NCBI GenBank assembly: GCA_012064415.1
Contig: SSNU01000106.1
Coordinates: forward strand, 327,745 to 391,744
Length of the DNA stretch: 64,000 bases
DNA from: Gyrodactylus bullatarudis
Lineage: Eukaryota > Platyhelminthes > Monogenea > Gyrodactylidea > Gyrodactylidae
Reading direction: 5' to 3'
Positions 1-13,079 of this stretch are shown here, in pieces (positions within the stretch are counted from its first letter, which is position 1; every line of letters begins with the position of its first letter). The position numbers were made by a program, and so were the translations under genes. The notes beneath the pieces are model-generated. The model was given only the letters and a program-made list of their open reading frames with translations. It was not told the origin of the DNA and did no database searches.

Positions 1-934
1 ACATGTGTTGTCTTGGAGTCATCTATGGGGTCTTTTGTAGAATTTTTAAACATTCTGTTCGTTTTATATATGAACCTTAGGCTTGCATTCGGGTAGGCTT
101 CATTGAATGCAATGGAAATTTTCTTCTGGAAGGCTGCAATTGCTATTTTTTTTAAATTTAGAGACATTTTCTTTGTCCAATGATGATCATGAAAATTAAC
201 GTTTGATTCCTCTCAGACCTAAAAATCAACTAAAAATTTTCAACTCAAAGTTTTAAAAAATTTAAAAAATCGCGACATCTCGAATGTTAAAATGTCTCTA
301 AAATTTTCCAAAAAAAACTTTTCAAAATTTTTTTTCTTAAATCAGTAAAAGTGTACATTTTGAATCAGTTAACAAAAAATCTTTCAAAAATTTCGATACC
401 TTGATGAAAAAATGAGATTTTTGTAAAAATCATGAATTCCCAAATTCATCGAGAATAGCTGTAGATCTCTAAGATGTTTTGACGGACTTAATCTGACAAG
501 GGTAAAATTAAGTTGATCAATCTCATCATTGTACCAGGAATATATAATTATAATTTTGACGCCAAAAAATTAAAGTTTTGCTCTGATGCTTAGTATTATT
601 GAAATTATTATTCATGGGGATATGAATAAGAGATTTATGTTGTTTTGATATGACTCATATAAATCTTTAAGGGGATAGATAATAATCTAAGCATAAATGT
701 CTTGTTTACTCACTGACTTTTGAGTAAGATATAGCCAATATAATAAGGATACACACGGTATTTATAAATATTTAGTACAATATTTATGGAGATTTTTATC
801 TTCAATGTAATGAATATTCACAAGAATTGTTCCATCAATGATTATATAATAATCACGTAGGATATCTTTTCTCAAAGCCTCATGTTTCGGGACTGAAATA
901 GTCAAGTACCTTCATCATTCAGTGGTTACTTTTA
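1..934. other. No gene seen; decayed fold-back repeat
   Basis: AT-rich, with no ORF I can support. Bases about 180-470 match one arm of the fold-back family described at 33299-34022 (phrases such as AAAAATTTTCAACTCAAAG and the terminal CATGAATTCCCA), strongly diverged. Confidence 0.4.
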
Positions 935-1800
935 CCTTTCGATACCATAGCTAAACGAAGAAAGTTTCAGGCTTAATTCTCTCACAGAATTACTTAAAAT
1001 TTGATGATAAAAAACATTTACTAAGACAAAATTTTATGAAAATTTTTTCTTACACATAATTTCATCAGGCCCTGATTTATATTGAAATTCCAATCTACTG
1101 GTGAGCATTCTAGAGATGAAGGGATTTATTTGAAAGTTAATTGTTTCGAAGACTCAATTAATGTCAAAAAGAATATCTTAATTTCTTAATTACCCTAAAT
1201 TTCATTCGATCTTATTATAAAATAACCTAGATATTGAAGATCTAAGGTAAAAATGGGGTTGAAAATTGCCCCATTTTCACGAGACTCTTGATGGAACTGC
1301 TGATTGATTTCATGCATAAAAGATATACCTTGTTTTGGATTAACTATTTAGCTTCTACGGAAATTAATCTTATTATCTCTAAAAATTGACAAGTCTAATA
1401 ATTTCGATCAAAAAGAGTCATGAATTAAGGAATTTTACTTCCTGCCGAAAAAGTTCAAATATCTATGGCATTTTTATGCCTGGCTAGCAAAAATATAGCA
1501 TGTTAGCAAACTTAGATAGTTTGTGATATTATCTGATCGGTCCCGAGAATTTATATAGTGGCTCTTCTGACTGTGAAGAAGTGGATTGCATAGGATATCC
1601 CTCTGACATTTCGAATTCAGATACTGATACGGGTCAATCCTTTGAAGCTGATCCAGTTTCAAAATGTGGAAACATCATCTACCTTAAAAATAGGAAATTC
1701 TCACATTTATTCTGCTTTCAGATCATAATAATAACGTATACAAGGAAGAATAGATCATGGAAAATGTGTTTTTTGATCAAAGAGGTATTTTAGAAAAATT
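935..1800 (+). mobile_element. piggyBac-type element, 5' end plus possible acidic N-terminal coding remnant
   Basis: The left end CCTTTCGATACCA at 935 and the next 600 bp match, in inverse orientation, the TTAA-flanked element at 41663-42278. The match stops after GATAGTTTGTGATAT (about 1533), where the other copy has its second terminal repeat. Here the sequence instead continues into an open frame to about 1793, rich in S, D and E (SSDCEEVDCIGYPSDIS and then SDTDTG). piggyBac transposases have acidic N-termini of this kind, so this may be the coding end of the autonomous relative. No catalytic domain is seen downstream, and the right end was not found. Confidence 0.4.
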
Positions 1801-2364
1801 TAAAGAGAGATTCTTTTTCTACGCTAGAATTTACAGCAGATTCTTCCCATCTATTCATGTTCTCATATTTCCTTTAAATTTTAACAAATCGTTGATTCCC
1901 CATCAAAATAGGCTTAAGAATCATGATTAGAATTACAACAAAAAAGAACAACCAAATTTATGGAGAAATCTTTTAGATTAACCGGGAACTTTAAGGCAAT
2001 TGATCGCGGAACCGTTCGATTGGTTCAAATTTAAATCTCAAAGTCTGAAATTTAAAAAGCCTACATAAGAATAGACTTTTGATTTTAAAAAAATTTATCA
2101 TCAAAATAATGATTGAATAAATAAGATTTATGATATTCTATTCGAGAGCGGTGTTTATTTTCACATTCATAAATTCTTTTGAGTATGCTATACACTCAAT
2201 CCATGGAGGAGAAAAACGCTTAATCATGAATTATTGAATAATCCACACACATGCATATCCGTTTTATTTCAACTTGGAAAAAAAAATTGTAATAACTAAG
2301 TAGAGATCTAATCAGCTACATGGTTAGTAAAGGCTTGATAAAATTTCTAGGATGTATTAATTAA

Positions 2365-2687
2365 CCCTCTTAAAATCCCAGTGAATATTTTTTATATGAT
2401 TCGAATTCAATCTTTTGTTGTTTTAATGCAATTATTTTTACTCTTTACCTATAACCCTGGGAAGTAGGTTTCCAAAAAAACCTTTTCATAAAAAATTTAT
2501 TTTTTGTAAAATACCAACTCTCTTTGAATTAGTATAACACGAGTTTGATAGACGATAGAGCCAAGATCATCGCGTTTTCCAGGAGATTAATAAATTTCCT
2601 ATCGAATGGAGTGTAAAGGAGGTATTTTCTGAGATGAACAATAATGAGTTTCTAAAATGATATGTGATAGAAATATCACTATAAGGG
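2365..2687. mobile_element. TTAA-flanked piggyBac-type MITE
   Basis: A 323-bp non-coding element starting CCCTCTTAAAATCCCA and ending ATAAGGG, flanked by TTAA on both sides (2361-2364, 2688-2691). A TTAA duplication with CCC...GGG ends is the piggyBac signature. Its right half (CCAGGAGATTAATAAATTTCC onward) recurs at 36400-36545 and, inverted, in 53617-54062. Confidence 0.6.
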
Positions 2688-2691
2688 TTAA

Positions 2692-5600
2692 ACAATTATT
2701 GCTTAAAAGTAGAATCTAGGAATCTTTATTCTTTCATTAAGATCTCAAAAAAATTTTCGAATTGAAAGGCCCTCTTCTACCAATTTGAGTAAAATTTAGA
2801 GCAATTTGAATTTCTGAATTTTGATTTTGAATCAAAAATATTGAAAATTTGGCACCAAATCTAGATAAATTATTTCTCTCATCTTGATAATTTTCGAGTC
2901 TGATGATTAAGATTTTTGATAAGTGGTATCTAAAGGGTTTTAATTTTATACACAAAATACAAGCTAGACTTGGACGATATTTACCAAAATCGATATGATA
3001 AAATTAATCTTTGATTATTAATTTTATTCTTATGATTTCAACTTGAATTCACATTATTTCTTCTAGTATTTCTTTCTAGATTTAAACCTGAATGAAATTT
3101 CTTATATTTTCTTGAATATCGATATTAGAAGTCTAATTTTCTAACAAAAAACTCTATTTAGCATATCGGCTGTTATTTTATTTCCCAAATTACCAAAATT
3201 ACACTAAGGCTTACAAAATCTCCATTTTTGTCGTACATATGGCTCAATCCACTTAAAATTATACAACCTATATTTTGATACTAAGTTTGAAATGATTAAT
3301 AAATGACAATAAATTAATGGTTTTAAATTTTCTTGTGTTCTGATTGGTCAATCGTAAAAATAAAAAACATCTTCCCGCTCAATCGATGGTTTGACTGTAT
3401 TCTGATGGGTAAACAAAACGTTTTTTATTCAAAATTTTCCATAGTTTTTTTTATCATAATATGACAGAATATAAGGTTTTACAGCAAAATATATATTCGA
3501 GCGAAATTTGGTGGGATGATGTAAAAATACTTGAATTTCATTATATATCGCGGAAATATATAGCCATCGCACAAATCAAAATGTTACACTGTAAAGGTAA
3601 ATAATATTTTGTTTCTTTCAAAAAACATTGAACAAAGAAAAAATAATTGTAAAACTTTGAAGCGATTACAAGATGAAATTTCAATATTTCCTAAATCTCT
3701 TGAAAGAGTTTTTTTAGCATAAGAGATAAAGATAGAGAAGGAGGCGCTCAAGATTTTTGTTATTATTCTTCGTTCCCATCTAACTCCCTTGTTGTAAAGG
3801 CAACATTTGTATATATGTAAAAAGAATATAATTAGAGATTTTTCTCCAATTTAAATGCATAATAAAGACATAATCCCAAGGAGTTGTATAGAGAGAAGCA
3901 ATAGAGAGAATAAAAGAAGTAGAAGATGATGAGAGTACTCTCATCTGATAAAAAATGTTCATACTTTGATTATTTAAATGCTGATAAATCACAGAATACT
4001 TTCCAATTCATTTCTCTACTCATCTGCATACAGTATGTTGTAGTTCCCCACGCAGATCTGTAGTCCTTGTTATGAAAAATGCAGGTGAAGAGGGGTGAGT
4101 CTTCTATTTGAATGTTTCCATTCTCTCTAAAGAAGTTGCAATGGGAATTAATATTAGGGGAAAATTAGGATTCTGTTTTTTTTCAAGTGATTTCATCATC
4201 CTGTTCCGAAATAGCCAACATATGCAATGTAGCAAGTCCAAATATTCAGATCGTTTTATTGAAAGAAAACGTCTATTGGTTTGAATGGAATTTTGTAAAA
4301 CTGGCCAAAGTGATAAAAGATCACAAATAATGAATACACAGAATGCTATGCTTTTCACCGTTTTTTATTAGTTTTCCTAAATTCTCAGATTTATAAATTT
4401 CAGTTATCTTCACACATATCAATGTAAGGAAATTCTCCTGCGTCAAGTCTAACTGTTTCGAAAAGAGACTTGAATTTCTCACTTTTGCTAAAAAAATTGA
4501 CTAGCTTCGAAGCCAGAAGAGGTAACTCGGATGTTTGATTTGTAGATTATTTCCATCAAGAATTGTAGTGCGAGATATAATAAACTTTTTAGAGTAAAAA
4601 TAAGACCTCAAATTCGAGAAAAAACACAATATCGAATATTTTTTGAAATATGGATCATTCTACTGCGAGTGTCGTTGAGAGTAGAAGATCTTTTCCTGCA
4701 GGAATGAACTTTTTCGATTATGTTAACAGATTTGGACATTGAACTTTAATTTTATCACTTATTATTTTGTCAGATTTATTTTATTTAAACTCTTTATATA
4801 TTTATTTTTCTACTTGCTAACTCAATATTGAATCACTAAACTCATACAGTTCCTTCAAATTAGCGAATTATTCATAGGAAAACCTGAATGAAATATCTTT
4901 TACTCAACTACGTGACTTTTTAAGTGTTTGAGCTTAAAATCAAAGCTGTATGAGAAGTTCCAACCAATGAAAATTTCAACTCTAAAAATATATACTTAAA
5001 TTAGTACCAAACCTCCGATGATTACAAAATAGTTATTTAAAACAAATATTTTGTTTAGTTTAGCAATTTTTGCTTTCTTTAAATGAATTTCTGTCGAAAC
5101 TTCAAAGTTTATTGAATTAAGTTGAAAATGGAAAATCACAAGATTTACAATTGATATTCTGAGATGGAATCAAGATTTTTCGATGAATTGCACCTTGAAC
5201 TATTGAATGAATCCTCAGACTTATGATATTTTTGTTAAAAATCTATTTTCATCTACTTCTAATATGGACGATGAAAAGTTCATATTTTCAGAATTTTGTT
5301 TTTTCAACATCCTAATGAGTTCTATGACTTTCTATGTTTGTTCTAGGTGAGCGTTCTTCAAATGATTATGGCAGGTGAAAACCAAAATTTCGGACATTTT
5401 CAAACTTGAACGTTCTTAATATTTGTAATAATACTTAATAATTGTAATTAAAATTAATAAAATATTAATTCTAATTTTACATATTTATGTAAATCTTTTG
5501 TTTAAATAATCTGCATAAAAAGCGAATAAAATAGACAAAATAACGTTAGAAATTAAAAAATTTCCGAACTTTTGTTTTATTCAAAATCATACCAGAAATA

Positions 5601-6640
5601 AATAAATTCTAATCTTGGATTCCAAAATGTTAAATTGTTTCAGACAGTTTGGTTTAATCATAATGATTTATCAGAATCCAAATCATTCGAAATCTGAGCA
5701 AAAATTTAAAAATTGGTTCCTTGTATTCAACTTTGGACACCTTTAATGTGCTTATTTCTACCTTTAGATCCATAGATATCCGTTTATTGTTAAAAGCTTT
5801 TACAGTGCGTCAAAACTTTAATTTGAGTCACACTTAATGCGACAAATTTCAACTTTTTTAAATGTTTGTCGATTCCAAAGTTGTAAAGCAGTTAAATACT
5901 GATATTAGGAATTCAAATTTGTCTTAATGAAGTTAACAGAAAACCATTTTGTGCGAAAACGAACCATTTAAATTTTACAATTTTAAAAAAGATCAAAAAT
6001 TTTGAAGTTTTTGGAACTAAAATGTTAGATGAGATTCTAGGAAACAACCCCAGTATCGTGGGAAAGTCTACTTTCTATTTTTGGACCAACAAAACTTGCT
6101 TAAAAATAATTAAGTTAGGATGGTCTTAAATCTTTTCAAAAATCTGATAGTCTTGGTTTCCTAGGCTAATGGTGATCTTGAAAAATAACTTTTGTAATCA
6201 GCAAAAATTTTCAGCTCCAAGTTCAAAAAGCGCCAAAACGAAATTCCAAAAGACCGTTTTAAAAATTTTGCGACTTTGATGGAAGATAAGAGATTTTTGT
6301 TTCCGAAAAATTAATAGATTTCCTATCTTCTGATGAAAATTTTATAGAACTAGTGAATCTATAATTGTGTTGAAATAACACGACGTGTGACTTTTATTTT
6401 GATTTTGTGATTCTGAATCTGGTCTGTGAATTTGCTATTTGTATTGAATTTCCGAAATACTCGAATTTTCCCAAAACTGGAGTTATTAATTCATCAGAAT
6501 CATTTAATAGAAAATTAAATTCTGGATGTAACTACAATTCAAGAGGTTGGGGCATACTGACCAGTCCAAAAGAGGACGAAACGCGCGTATATGTATACTC
6601 AGATTATTTCTAAATGCTTTGTGAGTTTCTTTCGTCTCGG
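2692..6640. other. No gene seen; repeat remnants
   Basis: Apart from the repeat at about 2968-3560 and a decayed fold-back arm at about 6170-6345, I find no coding region, RNA gene or structured repeat. Short ORFs here have no recognisable motif. Confidence 0.35.
2968..3560. repeat. Decayed copy of the GACTTGGACG palindromic repeat family
   Basis: It begins AGACTTGGACGATATTT and ends in GCGAAATTTGGTGGGATGATG, the two arm motifs of the family seen intact at 37344-37682 and 45655-46137. The middle is diverged. No coding capacity. Confidence 0.45.
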
Positions 6641-6745
6641 GGGGTTTCATTAGTAATCGACATGGGCTAATCTATTACCAAATAAGACGTTCCTGTGGGA
6701 TATATTACCTAAGCACCTAGAACGAAATATTTCTTGTTATATCAA
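6641..6745. mobile_element. Solo end of the CGTTCTAGGT long-TIR MITE
   Basis: GACATGGGCTAATC, AAATAAGACG, CCTGTGGGATATA and CTAGAACG match the right arm of the complete element at 20671-20941. The left arm is missing, so this is a truncated copy. Confidence 0.55.
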
Positions 6746-7910
6746 GTAAAGTTAATTGAAAAAAATTCATAAAAGGTGAAAAGAGATTATTTAATTTTGT
6801 AACGAATCTTTCGTTTTTCAGTATTTAACAAAAAAGAAATAAGGAAATTCTACAGTTTTTCTGTTAAATGTAGTTATAATCACGACAACATAAAAGAGCC
6901 AGATTATTTCTAATTCGATGAACTATTAATTGAAGGAAGAAATAATTTTTGGACATTCTTGAAAAATTTCCATTGATCGAAGAAGAAAGAGAATTTTTGT
7001 TATTCTTTTTCGTTTCATCATGGGATTTCCAAGTTACAAAATTTGGCATATGAGATAGGCAACTCATCAAAATTTTTCATCTTATGCAAAGTAAGCATAT
7101 CGAGGTTTTCTTCTCCAGTAATTATATAAACTTGTATAGCTATTCTAAATGAATTTGGAAAGACATTTTTGAAACCGATCCAAAAGAAAAAAAATTTTGG
7201 AAAAAATTGGAGACATTTTAAAATTCGATCTAAATTTCCAATTCTATGTTTAACCTCCTTTAAAACGATAGGAAAAGACTCAAAATTGATATAAAACGAT
7301 TCTAAATAAGATCCTAATGGGAATTCTATTCAATAAGGACTCTTTTGATCCCATCAACTAATAAGTGGATCAAACCCAAGTTTTACTTACACGGTGCAAC
7401 AAAAAAATCAACCAGGCTGAATTTTTGATATGTTGTTCAGTTTTTCACGCTGATTCTCATGGTGCTATCCGTTTCTTCGTCAAAAATTTTTTACAGCCGC
7501 CATCGGCTGTTAGAGATTTTTTTCAGTTTTTCTCTTTCAAGAGCTGTAACTTTTCTCAACTATATGCTACGAAAACAAAATTGGTCTTAAAAGTTAGCCA
7601 AATAGTTATTCTAGTTAGTTAATGTATTTGAAATATAATTTCATTTTATTATTGAGCCGATTAAGCGGTTCAAATGCGAAAATAACAGTCTTTTCTTATT
7701 AATTGAGGATTGAAAACTCGTACGCAGATAAACTTTATATCAATATATTCATCTCATTGAGCTGATTTCGAATATATAAGTTTTATTTTTATTGGAGTTT
7801 CCTGTCACAAGCTATGAGGTTTTAAAATTTCGAATATACCACTCATACATACGCACGGAGTAATTGGCATTGCATAATTATATTTACCATTTGGTATAGA
7901 TCATATGGCT

Positions 7911-9430
7911 GAAGGGGTGCTTCAGATTCAGAAAGATTCTGAAATTTTCGAATCCCCACGATTTGACTTCAAGTATAAACAAAAAAAAGATAAAATACGT
8001 TCAGATTTGTTTCGATTGTATTGAAATCCTAAACAAATTTGTAATCAAATAATGAGCTCACTTTAGAGTTAAATTTTATAATGTCTTAGCTATCTTTGTG
8101 GTAAGTTATCATCATTATGAGTTATAAAAAAGAGACACAAAAATAGCAGCTTAAAAATCACAAAATATGATCTACTGAAAAGTAACGAGTGACTGAAAAG
8201 TAAGAATTATTTTATTGAAATTTTCTATTAAAAATCTTTAGTAAAGTATAGCATAGCGTGATTTTCAAATCTATCGGTATTGGAAATACAAAATGCGGGA
8301 GATTTGAAAACGATATTACTTTTTCAAACTTTTCAGCTTTTTGAAAAGTGATTCATCGCGTTAAAATTTTTAATTGTATCGATAAACTTAGCATATTCTG
8401 ATTGATCGAGATTTCAAGAACCAATCAGAAGTAGAGATTTTAATTAAACACGGCATGGGAATTTAAGTTACCAAAAATAGTTATTCAAATGTTGATTTCA
8501 ATGTGAGATAGTGACTAATTGTGATCCTGAAATTAACTTTTGATCAAAGAAATCAAATATGCTGAATCTGGTTTTGAGAATCACCCCATAATCGTGTAAA
8601 AATCAAATTTTGATTTTCTCATTATTTTCCCTGCTTGAAAGTAAATGAAATTTGATATTTCAAGATCCCAGAAAAATGACGAATTTATCAAAAGTTTTAT
8701 TATGATCATCAGTTTTTTGTCTTATTGTGATCCTAAGAATCAACTTTTGGTCACTCTCTCACATTGAAATCAACAAAAATTTTCAACTCAAAGTTCAAAA
8801 AAATGGGAATTTGACGCTATTTCAGGATTTCAAATTTGCAGTATTTTCCTTAAAAATTTATATTTTCCAAATTTTTTTCTCCTGATCGTGGAAGAGGGCC
8901 TCATGATCTAGACTCCAAAAAATCTTGATCGAATACGATTTCTTGATGAAAAAAATAAGAATTTTGTTAAAATCTTAAAATTCCAATCTTCATATTAACT
9001 ATAGGTGATTTATTCTAGTATAAATAGTAGTCTAAAAATAGTTAATTTTAGTAGGTTATAACTTCGGAACCCAGGGTACTATGCAATTTTAGAACCTGTA
9101 ATTATCATTTTTAAAGCCATACAACTTCCTGTGCAATTTAGTGAAAATAGTCGTTTTTGAGACTCTTATTATAACTTGTATAGAACATGACTATAGATAA
9201 AAATACACACATTGAACTATAAAAGGTCCAGAAAAGATCCTAGGTACCCTTGAAGGTGGTTCTTGCGAAGAAGAAGGTATCAAATCTCTTACATATATAT
9301 TTTTCCATGCAAACATAATATTTCACAAGATTATCGAAAATTAGTACACTTGTTAATGATTTTATTTTTGGTATCTTTTCAGATTTTTTCAGACGGATCC
9401 GAATCTGCACTATCAGAAGAACCTTTTGAA
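7911..9430 (+). mobile_element. Repeat with GGGTTCTTCAGA ends, internally expanded copy
   Basis: Its left part (TTCAGA, CGAATCCCCACGATTTGA) and right part (GGTTCTTGCGAAGAAGAAGG, then TTTTTTCAGACGGATCC) match the compact copy at 51990-52460. This copy is about 1 kb longer because a fold-back half (about 8330-9003) lies inside. The right part reads like a short exon end, an intron (GTATCAAATC...TTTTCAG), and an acidic segment IFSDGSESALSEEPFE, the type of N-terminus seen in some DNA transposases. No catalytic domain is present, so the family is unassigned. Confidence 0.4.
8330..9003. repeat. Fold-back family, half copy
   Basis: Bases 8710-9003 match the right arm of the complete fold-back element at 33299-34022, ending CTTCATATTAACTA. 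Bases 8560-8700 match its centre (CTGAATCTGGTTTTGAGAAT). Bases 8330-8490 are nearly identical to 11766-11930. The left arm is missing. Confidence 0.55.
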
Positions 9431-10559
9431 GCGCACTTTAATCACTTGTATTGGTGATTTGTTTTCGCAACAACTCGAAATTATATTATTAGCTTCTTTT
9501 TCAAGCTTCTTAAACTTTTTACATTCATTGTTTTATTCGTATTCATGAAAGAACATTAAACTATCGAACCAGTGTTAACTTATCCCCAATAAATAGTAAA
9601 CAAGCATTAGAAATATAGATGATGAATTAGGAATATAAGGAAATTCACATTAGTTTTATTGTGAAATTTCGACAATAAAGCGAAGCATTTAAACACAATC
9701 CATGATTAAACCTTGATCAGGTCAATCAGCTAGGAAAAGTGCATAGAATTTACTCGTAAAAATCATCACGAATGTATCAGATTTCATTTTATGATATCTT
9801 GGAAAAAGAAAATCTGACTAACATGTACTTTCCCTTTCCAATTGCATCAGTTCAATATCATAGCGAAAAAAATAAATTTTGGAAATTATTTCCGAAATAG
9901 CACAATTTTCATAATCGGGACTTAAATAAACTAATTTTTTGATTTGATCCTTAGATATTTCAGACTAAAATTTGATATCATTTGAAAGAACGTAAAATTT
10001 TCTATAATATGCTTATAAGTTCTAACGTGCTTTTGGAATGGATCATCCTCAAAGTTGGAAAATGATGAAAAATTAGCGAAAAATGCCATGCACTTTTTTG
10101 TTTTTACCCTTCAACAGGCTATCTTATTTTGATAAAATCTAAAATTTTAATGAAGGAAAGAATGTAAAATTTATTCCTCTATCCAATGATACCTCGCACG
10201 ACCATTTATCTTTTCTGGTTCAGAAGTTACTCAAGGTTTTTACATTAGTGATTTCACTCTATTTTTTCTCGATTCTGATTGGTTCATTTTGATTAGCTCA
10301 ATAATTTCGTATAAAACTGAAGGATTCATAACAAATGACTAAATTATAATTTTGAAAAAAATATTAAAATTTCCTAGAAAATTTAAGAAACACTTTTTTT
10401 TTAAATCCCTAAGAGAGATCAGTGAGTTAAAAAGGAAGCGAGAAACCATACCCGTAGAATTCGAGAATGCGATCACCTTGAATTCATCTCTTAAAATTTT
10501 TGGGCCAATGAGTCCTTAACTAAAGGTTGGTTTTGAAAGAAAATTGCACATTTAATATC

Positions 10560-11045
10560 AGCATATTCTGAAACCATACAAAATTTCCAATCTCAGCGAT
10601 GTACCTTGAAAAAGTTTAAGAGCTAAATAAAATCACTATTCATTGTACTTTGATTATTTAATAGGATAACGAGTCGACAAAAAAAATCAACTATTCTGAA
10701 CCTGGCTTTGAGAAATTTTGATTTTTCGATCCTTTTCACTGCGTGATATTAAAAAAAAAAATATTATGGCTATAATCGGTTTCCTTGTCTTATTTAAAAA
10801 AATAAACGAATTATTTGTCTGATTGTGATCCTAAGAATCAACTTATGATATGATCCTCTTTTGAAAATCAACAAAGTTCAAAATATTGGAAATTTGGCAC
10901 TAACACAAAATTTGAATTATGCTACAATTTTCATGAAAATTGATTTTTTCAAATTTTTTCTCTTCACCTGGTTAAAGTGGGTCTCATGATCTAGATTCCA
11001 AAAAAACCTTGATCAAATTGAGAATATTTTTTGAAAAATCTTCAT
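10560..11045. repeat. Fold-back family, half copy
   Basis: The centre motif (GAACCTGGCTTTGAGAAA) is followed by a right arm (GTGATCCTAAGAATCAACTT, later GGGTCTCATGATCTAGATTCC) and the terminal CTTCATATTAACTAG. No coding content. Bases 9431-10559 hold no recognisable feature. Confidence 0.5.
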
Positions 11046-11765
11046 ATTAACTAGGTTTATGTGAGCCTATTTTGTTCGTGTCGTCCTGAAATACATTTTT
11101 GGGGATTTAAGAGGATAATTAAGAACTTTGCGATCAGAAATAAAACTTTACAGAAACTTCAATATTTTAATGATGTTATTCGTAAGGAACTCAAACAAAT
11201 CGATATCCAAAAAACACCAGCAAAGGTCCTACGCAAAGGACGATTCGGACGCATTGTTCGAAAGATTGAAGACAAGCCTGGTTTCTCACCCTTGGTCAAA
11301 GGTCTATCTAACAGTTCTCAACACATTTATGGACAAAAAGAGGTCATATATAAAGAAATTTAATTTAAATTTATAAGCATTGAATTTACCGATACCAGAG
11401 AGCGAGAGAACGTGCTTTCACAATAGATTATTTCACACAGTTACACTAAATATTTGATATCACATGATTTCTGCTTATTAAGTTTTATTTATTATAAATC
11501 CTTTTCGGCATTCATTTATCCCTAATAATCTTATATAATGATGAATAGAGATTTTTAAGAAAATAATAAATTATAAAAGAAAGGAATTTATGTTTTGTAA
11601 TGATTTCTCAGGCATTTCGCTCATATATCCTCTATCTCGTTTGGCTCAATCATACTGTCAATAGTTTAATAGTTTTATTATAGTTTGTAGGAACTAAAGG
11701 AAAGATTCGACAAAACTTTCCCAGACAAAACCCTAAGAATATTTGTCAAAACCACAAAAATTTTT

Positions 11766-12006
11766 TCAGCTTTTTGAAAAGTGATTCACCGCGTTAAAAT
11801 TTTTAATTGTATCGATAAACTTAGCATATTCTGATTGATCGAGATTTCAAGAACCAATCAGAAGTAGAGATTTTAATTAAACACGGCATGGGAATTTAAG
11901 TTACTAAAAATAGTTATTCAAAGCCTCATGGTCTAGACTCCAAAAAATCTTGAGCGAATTCGATTTCTTGATGAAAAAAATAAGAATTTTGTAAAAATCC
12001 TAAATT
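11766..12006 (+). repeat. Fold-back deletion derivative inserted in the Penelope-like ORF
   Basis: Bases 11766-11922 match 8333-8490 almost exactly, and 11923-12006 match 8899-8985 (GCCTCATGGTCTAGACTCC ... AAATTCC). The intervening 400 bp of the 8.3-9.0 kb copy is missing. It separates two pieces of one reading frame, so it entered after the retroelement had been copied, or was carried by its parent. Confidence 0.6.
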
Positions 12007-12477
12007 CCAAACCAAACCAAAGATAAACTAGACCCATTGAAACAGACTCACGTTGTATATAAGTTCAAATTTTTTTGTAATTCTGAGTACATAGGACATA
12101 CCTATCGACGTCTTGAAGAAAGGATAAATGAACATCTATACACTGGGACGACATCGGTCAGAGAACACCTGAGAGAATGTCCAGAAAAAGTTTCCCCATC
12201 AAATTTTGAAATCCTTTACAAGCAACCAGGGAAAATTCTGACAGCTCTCAAGACAGCAGAGGCTCTTTTCATTGAAAAAGAAAAGCCAAACATGTGCGTA
12301 CAGAAAGTAGTTATCAAACCACTAGGAGGAGCTTTAAAAACAATAGACACGAATGAAGAGACCAGAGAGAAATTAGCTAATTCCCAACCTTCAACCAGAT
12401 CCAGACCAAGAAAAAGGAATATGGCGGAAGGAAACCAAGATCAGAAAAAGATAACCAGATATTTCTCTCAAAATTAA
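12004..12477 (+). pseudogene. Penelope-like protein, C-terminal GIY-YIG endonuclease (fragment)
   Basis: About 157 codons, open from 12004. The nuclease domain gives target cleavage in Penelope-like retroelements. The Y...YIG pair is seen as VYKFKFFCNSEYIGHT, followed by the conserved arginine region (YRRLEERINEHL) and the glutamate in TAEALFIEKEKPNMC. After the domain comes a basic tail with RSRPRKRN and a final KKITRYFSQN, reminiscent of PCNA-binding (PIP-like) ends, which is speculation. The reverse transcriptase is absent because of 5' truncation, so the piece cannot act alone. There is no genuine ATG at the start, since the frame continues from the interrupted upstream part. Confidence 0.8.
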
Positions 12478-13079
12478 TACTAATAGAACTCAGATGATTA
12501 AACTCAAACCATTATTTTTCAAAATCCTGTTTAGCATGGTCTATTCCATTGAAAGACCGTATACAAATATACAAAGAACCAGTATATACACACACATGGT
12601 AACTCTCCCACCACCAAATGTACTCGCATAATACCAACAACAAGAAAACTACAGAGGAGTACCAAAAGAATCACACAAGCACTCACCTCTAAGGAGGTGA
12701 ACAAAAGGAAGGGCCAATCAGATCAATTATCATCATTTCTTGTAATTATTGTATATAAATCTGGCATGTAAAAGCTAAAGAGTATGCCACGAAATAAAGC
12801 GCTATTCTTTTAACAAACCTGGCATCGCCTTTCTTTATTATTTTTATTATAGTCTTGAATTGATTTTATTCAGAAGGAGGAAAGTTATTCTCGATGAATT
12901 TGGTAACTCCCGATCTCTATAAAGTTTAAAGAAATGGAACTCCAACGCGGAATTTTAAATGTCTCCAATTTTTTCCCGAAAAATTTATTTTCGAATTCTT
13001 TCGTTATATCGGTACAAGTTTAAAAAGCTTTGGAAATTATGAAGGGACAGCTTATCGATAGATTTGACTTGAAGATTTT

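Larger units (their letters stand above)
11684..12841 (+). mobile_element. 5'-truncated Penelope-like retroelement with nested insertion
   Basis: The insert is bounded by the 11-bp target duplication TTTTATTATAG. Bases 11690-11765 read, in one frame, as the linker that precedes the endonuclease in Penelope-like proteins (RFDKTFPDKTLRIFVKTTK). The frame is then broken by about 240 bp of fold-back sequence (11766-12006) and resumes with KDKLDPLKQTHVVYKF. Truncation at the 5' end with intact 3' sequence is typical of target-primed insertion. The 3' non-coding region is 12478-12841. This belongs to a different Penelope lineage from the element at 48-51 kb. Confidence 0.7.
11610..13075. repeat. 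About 300-bp repeat split by a Penelope-like insertion
   Basis: Bases 11615-11683 and 12842-13075 together match the uninterrupted copy at 15683-15988 (ATATCCTCTATCTCGTTTG ... GGACAGCTTATCGATAG). The break carries the 11-bp duplication TTTTATTATAG at 11673-11683 and 12842-12852, present once in the 15.7-kb copy. That copy therefore shows the empty site. Confidence 0.65.

Noticed and set aside
11061..11376. Two overlapping ORFs of 100 and 82 codons in different frames
   Set aside because: The segment is less AT-rich and may descend from coding sequence, but neither frame shows a motif I can name, and each begins or ends at a repeat boundary.
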